Positions 1 to 4,937 of a stretch of 6,289 bases of DNA are shown here, piece after piece; positions within the stretch are counted from its first letter, which is position 1, and every line of letters starts with the position of its first letter. Source of the DNA: Candidatus Hebobacteria bacterium (GTDB taxonomy: Bacteria; Armatimonadota; Hebobacteria; Hebobacterales; Hebobacteraceae). The position numbers and the translations under genes are program-made. The stretch lies in contig JALGTT010000081.1 of the NCBI GenBank assembly GCA_029821235.1, positions 1-6,289 on the forward strand. The letters are read 5' to 3'. Under the pieces are notes generated by a model. It made no database searches, had not been told where the DNA came from, and saw nothing but the letters and a program-made list of their open reading frames with translations.

Positions 1-201
1 GCGATCGCTCCCCACCTCGACTCCGACGACGAGAACCTCATCGGCCGCCTGCTCTACGGCCGCTCGGAGGAGCGCATGTGGGCGTCCCGCGCAGGGGTCT
101 ATCTGGGATGGCGCGCGGTCTGCGCGTTCCTCGCCCGCCGCGGCCCCGTTTTCGACGCCCCCGCGCATGAGATCCTCTCCGATCCGCCGCAGCCGGACTA
201 A
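1..201 (+). CDS. C-terminal fragment of a possible DUF2268-type Zn-dependent protease
   Basis: Frame 1 is open from the left edge to a TAA at 199-201 and gives the last 66 residues of a protein whose start lies outside the window. Seen: a soluble tail with the segment AGVYLGWRAVCAFLARRG (residues 36-53 of the fragment) followed by PVFDAPAHEILS. In the DUF2268 family of predicted Zn-dependent proteases, the end of the domain has a similar arrangement: a G-Y-x-L-G-(Y/F)-x-(I/V) helix, then an 'EIL'-type motif. The HEXXH zinc-binding motif that would settle this would lie upstream and cannot be seen. The coding sequence is real to judge by its G/C-rich third positions and by ending exactly where the opposing glycosyltransferase ends. 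The family assignment is tentative and rests on recalled similarity only. Confidence 0.5.
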   Translation, partial: AIAPHLDSDDENLIGRLLYGRSEERMWASRAGVYLGWRAVCAFLARRGPVFDAPAHEILSDPPQPD

Positions 202-1070
202 CCTCCCCGTATCTTCGCCAGCGCGGCCCGCGGCCACATCGTCAGCCACGCCCCGGCCACCACCGCCCAGTAACCACCTGGAAATATCCGCCCCCGGTAG
301 TGCTTCCGGTAGAAACGGATCAGCCCCCGATGTGACTCCACGACGGCGCGCGCCCTCACCTGCCGGGTGCTGTGCCCGTGGTGGTGGAGCACCTTCGCCC
401 TGGGCTCGAAGAGTATCCTCCAGCCCGCCTCCTTCAGCCGATAGCACAGGTCAACATCGTTGAAGTACAGCGGAAAATCCTCGTCGAAGGACCCCACCCC
501 GTCGAGCGCCTCACGGCGCACCGCCAGCGCGGAGGCCATCGGCTGGTCCACCTCCCGCCGGGTGTCGTGGGCGAAATCCCGCATCCGGTACGCGCCCAGG
601 GTCCTGCTGCGCGGGAACAACCGCGCCAGCCCCACCGCTTCCGCGAGCACGGGAATCGGCTCCGGAAACCCGCGGCAAGACTGCTGCACCCGTCCGTCCG
701 GCAGGAGCAACTGCGGGGCCGCCGCCCCCACCCGCTCGTCCTCCGCGAAGACATCCAGCAGGGCTGCGAGCGCCCCCTCCTGCACCTCGGTGTCGGGGTT
801 GAGCAGCAGCACGAACGGCGCCCGCGTCGCCTCGATCGCCTGGTTGTTGCCGGCCGCGAACCCGCGGTTGGACTCGTTGGCGATCAACCGCACCCCGGGG
901 AACTCCTGCTGCACCATCTCCGCAGTCCCGTCCCCGGAGGCGTTGTCCACCACCACCACCTCCGCCGCCTCCGGCGCCCCCGCGACCGAGCGCAGGCACC
1001 GGCGCAGCAAGTCCCGGCTGCGCCAGGCGACGATGCAAACCGCGAACCCGTGATGTGAGGTGATGTCCAT
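198..1070 (-). CDS. Glycosyltransferase family 2 (rhamnosyltransferase/WbbL-like)
   Basis: A 290-residue GT-A fold inverting glycosyltransferase, expected to move a sugar from a nucleotide-sugar donor onto a cell-surface glycan or lipid-linked acceptor at the cytoplasmic membrane face. Seen, numbered from the ATG at 1070: the N-terminal nucleotide-binding strand (AVCIVAW, 10-16), VVVDNASGDGT (39-49) with D42, NRGFAAGNNQAI (68-79), the metal-binding NPD at 91-93 (DxD equivalent), GSFDEDF (193-199), and NDVDLCYR (204-211), which carries the likely catalytic-base acidic residues. This order is typical of the rhamnosyltransferase-like GT2 subgroup. A hydrophobic stretch near the C-terminus (about 266-280) may touch the membrane. 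The ATG start is chosen because the fold begins about 10 residues in. A GAGG lies only 4 nt upstream, so the site is weak. An in-frame GTG at 1118 would add 16 Arg/Gly-rich residues and is less likely. No other polysaccharide gene is visible nearby, so the acceptor is unknown. Confidence 0.9.
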   Translation of the reverse strand: MDITSHHGFAVCIVAWRSRDLLRRCLRSVAGAPEAAEVVVVDNASGDGTAEMVQQEFPGVRLIANESNRGFAAGNNQAIEATRAPFVLLLNPDTEVQEGALAALLDVFAEDERVGAAAPQLLLPDGRVQQSCRGFPEPIPVLAEAVGLARLFPRSRTLGAYRMRDFAHDTRREVDQPMASALAVRREALDGVGSFDEDFPLYFNDVDLCYRLKEAGWRILFEPRAKVLHHHGHSTRQVRARAVVESHRGLIRFYRKHYRGRIFPGGYWAVVAGAWLTMWPRAALAKIRGG

Positions 1071-1164
1071 TCCCCCTCGGATTCGTCGCAGGGAGCGTCC
1101 TCCCCTACCCGCCGGCACACAGTGGCGCAGGCTCCCAGCCTGTGGCCTGCTGAGACAATCGGCC

Positions 1165-1182
1165 GGGCATCAGAGAATGCCC
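1165..1182. other. Small inverted repeat downstream of the TIGR04076 gene
   Basis: GGGCAT at 1165-1170 and ATGCCC at 1177-1182 form a perfect 6-bp stem with a 6-nt loop, starting about 35 nt past the stop of the minus-strand gene ending at 1217. It could be a weak transcription-termination or mRNA 3'-end hairpin separating that gene from the glycosyltransferase. It has no following T-run in the minus direction, so it is not a convincing intrinsic terminator. The rest of the 1071-1216 gap shows no clear promoter. Confidence 0.25.
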
Positions 1183-1216
1183 AGCTACAGAACGGCACCT
1201 CTGCGCGGCCTACGGA

Positions 1217-1528
1217 CTACTGGTTGCCCTCGCCCTTCACCCTCCGCAACAGAAACACCACCGGCCGGTAGCCATCGCTGCAACATGCCACCGTCATCCC
1301 GGGCTTCGAGCCGATCATGTTTCCGCCCCGGGCGAGGGTGAGGACGTACTTCTGGATATCGGTCCACGCCCAGCTGCAGAACCCGTCCGGCATGTTTGCC
1401 CCTCGAGAGACGAACTTCTGCCCCTCGGACAACCGCTCACACGGCTCCCAGGGGTGGGCCCCGTACTGCTCCACTAGGTCCTCGAACAACAGCCGCTTCA
1501 GAACCGTGATCTCTATCTCCGCATTCAT
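1217..1528 (-). CDS. TIGR04076 family small cysteine-containing protein
   Basis: A 103-residue cytosolic protein matching the TIGR04076 family, whose biochemical role is not established to my knowledge. Seen: the N-terminal strand MNAEIEITVLKRLLFEDL, a PC-x-L-like element around C30 (EPCERLSEGQKF), then PDGFCSWAWTDIQKYVLTL (48-66), a characteristic GFC-W-AW-DI pattern, and ACCSDGYRPVVF (81-92) with adjacent C82-C83. The four cysteines C30, C51, C82 and C83 sit at positions I recall as conserved and could bind a metal or be redox active; that is inference. Length fits the family. It begins 22 nt after the sugar isomerase and is surely cotranscribed with it. An earlier in-frame ATG at 1558 would overlap the isomerase stop, but the start at 1528 has a strong ribosome site 7 nt upstream and matches the family N-terminus. 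Confidence 0.88.
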   Translation of the reverse strand: MNAEIEITVLKRLLFEDLVEQYGAHPWEPCERLSEGQKFVSRGANMPDGFCSWAWTDIQKYVLTLARGGNMIGSKPGMTVACCSDGYRPVVFLLRRVKGEGNQ

Positions 1529-1535
1529 ATCCGAA

Positions 1536-1540
1536 CCTCC
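1536..1540 (-). promoter_or_regulatory. Ribosome binding site deciding the TIGR04076 gene start
   Basis: GGAGG on the minus strand, 7 nt before the ATG at 1528, inside the isomerase-TIGR04076 gap. It makes 1528 rather than the upstream ATG at 1558 the likely start. A second GGAGG copy lies a few bases further upstream within the purine-rich run. Confidence 0.8.
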
Positions 1541-1550
1541 CCTCCCCTGC

Positions 1551-2387
1551 TCACACATACTGCGATAGGAACCGCGCGGCCTTCACGAACCCCTCCTCCA
1601 CTCCGAGGGCGCGGTCCTCGTGCTCGATGCTGAGCACCCCGTCGTAGCCGGCCGCGCGCAGCCGCGCGATGTACACGCCCCAGTCAATCTCCCCGTAACC
1701 CGGGATCACATACCGCCACCAGCCGGATGATTGGTTTCCGACCCGCCGCAGCACGTGCTCCTTGATCTCCACATCCTTGGCGTGGGTGTGGAAGATGCGG
1801 TCGGCGAACTCGTCCACCGCGGCGAGATAGTCAATCCCCTGCCAGTGGAGGTGAGAGGGATCGAAGTTGAGGCCGATGTTGGCGTCGGGGACCACCTCGA
1901 ATACCCGCCGCCAGTGTTCGAGGTTCATGATGTTGGTGGCGAACCAGTTTTCGAAGGCGAGTTTCACCTCTTTCTCCGCCGCGTACTTCGCCAGCGGGGC
2001 AAACACCGCCGGGAAATCCTCCTCGACAGTCTGCATCCGGTCCTTGCCGGGCAGGGGCATTCCCGCCAACGTGCAGACTACCTCCACCCCCAGCGCGGCC
2101 GCCGCCTCGATCACGGATTTTATTCCCTCGGCCGACTCCGCGCGGCGTGATTCATCCGGGTCGAGCAGGTTCACATAGTACGCGAGGCTGGAGATGCGCA
2201 CCCCGGCGTCCCGCAACAACTCCTCCAACTCCACCACGCGCATCGCGTTCAGGGTTTCGGTGTCCAGGTGCCCGCTCCCGGGCCCGGCCGTCACCTCCAG
2301 CGCGGAAATGCCGTTCTCAGCCGCGAATCCGATCACTCTCTCCAGCGGCCGATCCCTCAAGGGCGCAGTCAGCAAGCCGATGTCCAT
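1551..2387 (-). CDS. Sugar phosphate isomerase/epimerase-like TIM-barrel protein
   Basis: A 278-residue protein of the xylose-isomerase-like TIM barrel (AP endonuclease family 2) superfamily, the same fold as IolE and related sugar isomerases/epimerases; cytosolic and probably metal-dependent. Seen: MDIGLLTAPLRDRPLERVIGF at the N-terminus (barrel strand 1 and helix), ISALEVTAG (27-35), VVCTLAG (103-109), and the probable metal or catalytic ligands E146 (AFENW), D176 and H179 (NFDPSHLHW), H200 and H202 (FHTHAKD), and E255 (SIEHED). These are in the usual order, so the site looks intact. The ATG at 2387 is preceded by AGGAGG with a 6-nt spacer (2394-2399). Context: first gene of a minus-strand pair with the TIGR04076 gene, and divergent from an arabinofuranosidase across a 95-nt gap, which suggests a role in pentose or related sugar conversion. 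The substrate cannot be read from sequence, as members of this family act on many sugars and inositols. Confidence 0.9.
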   Translation of the reverse strand: MDIGLLTAPLRDRPLERVIGFAAENGISALEVTAGPGSGHLDTETLNAMRVVELEELLRDAGVRISSLAYYVNLLDPDESRRAESAEGIKSVIEAAAALGVEVVCTLAGMPLPGKDRMQTVEEDFPAVFAPLAKYAAEKEVKLAFENWFATNIMNLEHWRRVFEVVPDANIGLNFDPSHLHWQGIDYLAAVDEFADRIFHTHAKDVEIKEHVLRRVGNQSSGWWRYVIPGYGEIDWGVYIARLRAAGYDGVLSIEHEDRALGVEEGFVKAARFLSQYV

Positions 2388-2393
2388 AGCCTT

Positions 2394-2399
2394 CCTCCT
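2394..2399 (-). promoter_or_regulatory. Strong Shine-Dalgarno site of the sugar isomerase gene
   Basis: AGGAGG on the minus strand, 6 nt before the ATG at 2387. The near-perfect match to anti-16S sequence fixes the start of this gene. Confidence 0.8.
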
Positions 2400-2423
2400 G
2401 GCTAATCACTGCTGGGGCGGCCT

Positions 2424-2460
2424 GTTCGTGGGGCAGGAGCCAGTCTCCTGCCCCACGAAC
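2424..2460. repeat. Perfect 16-bp inverted repeat in the divergent intergenic region
   Basis: Left arm GTTCGTGGGGCAGGAG (2424-2439) and right arm CTCCTGCCCCACGAAC (2445-2460) are exact reverse complements separated by the 5-nt loop CCAGT. The element lies almost centrally between the start codons of the divergent isomerase and GH51 genes (36 nt from one, 22 nt from the other). It is upstream of both genes, so it is unlikely to be an ordinary terminator for either. It could be a shared operator, a 5'-UTR hairpin in one or both mRNAs, or a copy of a dispersed palindromic element (REP/MITE-like). The sequence alone does not choose between these. Confidence 0.85.
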
Positions 2461-2470
2461 TCTCTGGCGC

Positions 2471-2475
2471 GGAGG
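2471..2475 (+). promoter_or_regulatory. Shine-Dalgarno site of the arabinofuranosidase gene
   Basis: GGAGG lies 7 nt before the ATG at 2483, supporting that start over the in-frame ATG at 2489, which would be 13 nt away. It sits 10 nt downstream of the 16-bp palindrome, so a hairpin there would leave the site exposed. Confidence 0.75.
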
Positions 2476-2482
2476 CACGACC

Positions 2483-3934
2483 ATGTCCATGGTGAAGATT
2501 GACCCCACCCGTCGTATCGGAGCGATAGACCGCAAGGTGTACGGGATGTTCATCGAGCACCTCGGGCGCTGCATCTACGGCGGCATCTACGACCCTGAAT
2601 CACCGCTCTCCGACGAGAACGGGATTCGGCGCGATGTGCTGGAGGCGGCGCGGGGGCTGCGCGTTCCCCTATTGCGCTACCCCGGAGGCAACTTCGTCTC
2701 CGCCTACCACTGGCTCGACGGGGTGGGCCCGAGGGAGAAGCGGCCGGTGCGGGTCGAGCTGGCCTGGGAAACCATCGAGACCAACCAGTTCGGCACCAAT
2801 GAGTTCATCCAGTACTGCCGGGCCCTCGGGTCGGAGCCCTATCTCTGCGCCAACCTCGGCTCTGGCTCAATGGACGAGGCCGCAGCCTGGGTGGAGTACT
2901 GCAACCGGGAGGTCGGCACCTCCTACAGCAACCTGCGAGCAGAGCACGGTTTTCCGGAGCCACACCGGGTGACCTACTGGGGCCTCGGAAACGAGATCTA
3001 CGGAGACTGGCAGATCGGCCACAAGAGCGCTCAGGACTACGCCAAGTTCGCCCGCGAGTGCGCGAAGGCGATGCGCCGGGTTGATCCCGAGATCAAGCTG
3101 GTGCTCTGTGGCGGACAGGAGCTGGCCTGGGATCTGGAGGTCCTCGACAAGTGCGCGGACCTGGTGGACTACATCTCCTACCACTTCTATTGGGGTAGGG
3201 TGGAGGGAGAGGACCCCCATTACTCCACCCTCGCCCAGCCCCATCGCTCGGAGCAGTACCTGAGATTCCTGTGGAGCCTGGTCGAGCAGGTCCGGCGGGA
3301 CCGGGGTGTGAAGCATCCGATCAGAATCGCGGTGGACGAATGGAATGCCTGGTATGTCGAACACGCGGGCGATCGAGTGAAGGACCGTTATGACCTCACT
3401 GCCGCTCTCTCGGTCGCCGTCTACCTGAACATGATGCGGCGCAACTGCCGGGCGATCGGAATCGCCACTCTCGCCCAGATGGTCAATGTCATCGCGCCCA
3501 TCTACACCAGCCCGGAGGGGATGTTCCTGCAGACCATCTACCACCCGCTCCGCCTGGCGGTGGAGAAGAGCGGCCCCATCGCACTGGACGCGTACGTGCA
3601 GTGCGACCACTACGCGGCCGAGTACCTGGACGTGCCGGAGGTGCCCTATCTGGACGTGCTGGCCACCCTTGACGAAACAGAGAGCAAACTGTTTCTCTCT
3701 CTCGTCAACCTCCGCAAGGAGGAAGAGCAGGTCGTGGACATCCGCATCCAGGAGGCCGCTGTGGCCTCCGACGGGCTCGCCCACATCGTCACCGGCGAGG
3801 CGCCCGAAGTGTACAATGACTTCGGCGCGGAGCGCGTGGGAGTGGAGACCGAGCGGCTGTCCGATCTCTCCTCCGCATTTGCCTACCGCCTGCGCCCGAT
3901 GACGCACGCGGTGTTGGAGCTCACCGTGAAGTAG
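2483..3934 (+). CDS. Alpha-L-arabinofuranosidase, glycoside hydrolase family 51
   Basis: A 483-residue enzyme expected to release terminal L-arabinofuranose from arabino-oligosaccharides or arabinoxylan fragments by a retaining mechanism (EC 3.2.1.55). Seen: RKVYGMFIEHLGRCIYGGI (17-35), RYPGGNFVSAYHW (65-77), FGTNEFIQYCRALG (103-116), acid/base E171 in GLGNEIYGDWQIGHKSA (167-183), VDYISYHFYWG (228-238) and nucleophile E286 in VDEWNAWY (284-291). The C-terminal part (about 375-483) is the usual beta-sandwich ending in HAVLELTVK. Length matches single-module bacterial GH51 enzymes such as AbfA. No signal peptide is present, so it acts in the cytoplasm on imported oligosaccharides. It is divergent from a sugar isomerase, with which it may share control. 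No transporter or arabinose kinase/isomerase gene is in the window. Family assignment is firm; exact substrate preference is inferred. Confidence 0.96.
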   Translation: MSMVKIDPTRRIGAIDRKVYGMFIEHLGRCIYGGIYDPESPLSDENGIRRDVLEAARGLRVPLLRYPGGNFVSAYHWLDGVGPREKRPVRVELAWETIETNQFGTNEFIQYCRALGSEPYLCANLGSGSMDEAAAWVEYCNREVGTSYSNLRAEHGFPEPHRVTYWGLGNEIYGDWQIGHKSAQDYAKFARECAKAMRRVDPEIKLVLCGGQELAWDLEVLDKCADLVDYISYHFYWGRVEGEDPHYSTLAQPHRSEQYLRFLWSLVEQVRRDRGVKHPIRIAVDEWNAWYVEHAGDRVKDRYDLTAALSVAVYLNMMRRNCRAIGIATLAQMVNVIAPIYTSPEGMFLQTIYHPLRLAVEKSGPIALDAYVQCDHYAAEYLDVPEVPYLDVLATLDETESKLFLSLVNLRKEEEQVVDIRIQEAAVASDGLAHIVTGEAPEVYNDFGAERVGVETERLSDLSSAFAYRLRPMTHAVLELTVK

Positions 3935-3963
3935 GGGCAAGTGATGATGCGCCTTCGACCTGC

Positions 3964-3992
3964 TTGCTTCGTCGTGTCGGCCGTGTTAGAAT
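3964..3992 (+). promoter_or_regulatory. Predicted sigma-70-type extended -10 promoter giving a leaderless mRNA
   Basis: A -35-like TTGCTT (3964-3969), a 17-nt spacer and a -10 TAGAAT (3987-3992, five of six consensus bases), with the -10 preceded by TGT (an extended -10 TGn). The -10 ends 7 nt before the ATG at 4000, so transcription would start on or next to the start codon. No Shine-Dalgarno site precedes that ATG, which agrees with a leaderless transcript. It would drive the acetyltransferase-aroQ-peptidase operon. Confidence 0.6.
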
Positions 3993-3999
3993 GCGCGCC

Positions 4000-4458
4000 A
4001 TGAAGTCCAATCTTCGTCCTGCGCGCGTCCACGACGTTCCGGCCATCCACCAACTGGTCAATTTCTTTGCCGACCGGGGGGAGATGTTGCCGCGCTCCCT
4101 GAGCGAGATCTATGACCATCTGCGCGATTACATGGTAATTGAGAGCGATGGCCGGGTCGCCGCCTGTTGCGCCTTGCACGTCACCTGGGGCGACCTGGCG
4201 GAGATCAGAAGCCTCGCCGTGGAGGAAACATGCCGCCATCGGGGATTCGGTCGGCAACTGGTGGAGGCCTGTCTGGCGGAGGCGCGTGCGCTCGGCCTCC
4301 CCCGCGTCTTCGTGCTCACCTACCTGCCCGACTACTTCGCGCAGTTCGGCTTCGTGCAGGTGGACAAGGCCGAGCTGCCCCAGAAGGTGTGGAGCGAGTG
4401 CTTTCGCTGCCCCAAGTTCCCCGACTGCGGGGAAGTGAGCATGATTCTGGATCTCTAG
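4000..4458 (+). CDS. GNAT N-acetyltransferase, single-domain N-acetylglutamate synthase-like (ArgA/COG1246 type)
   Basis: A 152-residue acetyl-CoA-dependent acyltransferase of the short ArgA-like group, expected to make N-acetylglutamate, the first step of arginine synthesis. Seen: NLRPARVHDVPAIHQLVNFFA (GNAT strand 1 and helix), the group-typical MLPRSLSEIYDHLRDYMV, WGDLAEIRSLAVEE leading into the acetyl-CoA-binding loop R-H-R-G-F-G-R, FVLTYLPDYFAQFGFVQVDKAELPQKVW, and the Cys-rich ending CFRCPKFPDCGEVSMILDL. That ending is typical of this family. The start at 4000 is preferred: an in-frame ATG at 3991 falls inside the predicted -10 element, and a TTG at 3964 in the -35. There is no ribosome site, consistent with leaderless translation. 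It lies 23 nt before aroQ and is probably cotranscribed with it. Other GNAT substrates cannot be excluded. Confidence 0.88.
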   Translation: MKSNLRPARVHDVPAIHQLVNFFADRGEMLPRSLSEIYDHLRDYMVIESDGRVAACCALHVTWGDLAEIRSLAVEETCRHRGFGRQLVEACLAEARALGLPRVFVLTYLPDYFAQFGFVQVDKAELPQKVWSECFRCPKFPDCGEVSMILDL

Positions 4459-4467
4459 GCGTCTAGC

Positions 4468-4473
4468 GAGGAG
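4468..4473 (+). promoter_or_regulatory. Shine-Dalgarno site of aroQ
   Basis: GAGGAG, 8 nt before the aroQ ATG at 4482, in the 23-nt gap after the acetyltransferase stop. It contrasts with the missing site in front of the first gene of the operon. Confidence 0.75.
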
Positions 4474-4481
4474 AACCCGCA

Positions 4482-4937
4482 ATGGCGAAACCCCGCATCA
4501 TGGTGATCAACGGCCCCAACCTCAACCTGCTCGGCACCCGCGAGCCGGGCATCTACGGAGACAAGACTCTGGAGCAGATCAACCAGGACATCCGCGCGCT
4601 CGCCGACGAACTGGGCGTTGAGGTCGCCTTCCACCAGTCCAACAGCGAGGGAGAGTTGATCCAGGCCGTCCAGAGTTGCCTCGACTCCGCCGACGCCATC
4701 ATCATCAACCCCGCCGCCTACACCACCACCAGCGTGGGGCTGCTCGATGCCATCAAGGCGGTGAACCTGCCCACCGTGGAGGTGCACCTGAGCAACATCC
4801 ACGCCCGCGAGGAGTTCCGCCGCCGCTCCCTCATCGCCCCCGCGGCCATCGGCCAGATTTGCGGGTTCGGGCCGGACAGTTATCTGCTCGCCCTCCGCGC
4901 GCTGGCGGCGCGACTGGGGGCCGCCACCGGGTCATGA
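4482..4937 (+). CDS. aroQ: Type II 3-dehydroquinate dehydratase
   Basis: A 151-residue dodecameric-type dehydroquinase that converts 3-dehydroquinate to 3-dehydroshikimate, third step of the shikimate pathway (EC 4.2.1.10). Seen: VINGPNLNLLGTREPGIYG (8-26) with catalytic Y25 and R20, HQSNSEGELI (51-60), INPAAYTTTSVGLLDAI (75-91) with N76 and D89, VEVHLSNIHAREEFRRRS (99-116) with E100, catalytic H102 and R113, and GFGPDSYLLALRAL (128-141). Length and order match the family throughout. Oddity: residue 82 is Thr where characterised enzymes, such as the Mycobacterium tuberculosis one, have His in the (A/L)-x-T-H-T-S motif; that His lines the substrate site. The other active-site residues are kept, so activity is still expected. 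Its TGA overlaps the ATG of the next gene (ATGA), which indicates translational coupling. Confidence 0.96.
   Translation: MAKPRIMVINGPNLNLLGTREPGIYGDKTLEQINQDIRALADELGVEVAFHQSNSEGELIQAVQSCLDSADAIIINPAAYTTTSVGLLDAIKAVNLPTVEVHLSNIHAREEFRRRSLIAPAAIGQICGFGPDSYLLALRALAARLGAATGS

Noticed and set aside
372..1058. 228-codon open frame on the plus strand opposite the glycosyltransferase
   Set aside because: Arg/Pro/His-rich shadow of the GT2 gene; no family features and no plausible start signal.
1071..1118. 16-residue N-terminal extension of the glycosyltransferase from a GTG at 1118
   Set aside because: The extension (Arg/Gly-rich) precedes the normal GT2 start and has no ribosome site at a suitable distance. 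It is kept only as a lesser alternative because the ATG at 1070 also has a suboptimal site.
1126..1150. Two overlapping short stems (CAGGCT/AGCCTG and GCAGGC/GCCTGC) that could be a switchable structure
   Set aside because: Six-base stems in G/C-rich sequence arise often by chance. There is no ligand-binding architecture, T-run or ribosome-site pairing to support a riboswitch or attenuator.
1165..1182. Intrinsic terminator after the TIGR04076 gene
   Set aside because: The 6-bp stem lacks a T-run in the transcribed direction, so it is listed only as a small inverted repeat.
2867..3940. 357-codon open frame on the minus strand opposite the arabinofuranosidase
   Set aside because: It is the complement shadow of a G/C-rich gene with confirmed GH51 active-site motifs on the plus strand. 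It has no ribosome site or recognisable domain, and its His/Val/Leu-rich composition is typical of such shadows.
3883..4482. 199-codon minus-strand frame opposite the acetyltransferase
   Set aside because: Shadow of a well-supported GNAT gene on the plus strand; no protein family features of its own.
4676..4933. Upstream in-frame extension of the peptidase within aroQ
   Set aside because: The 86 extra residues are His/Arg-rich nonsense produced by reading aroQ out of frame. The peptidase domain starts cleanly at the ATGA overlap.
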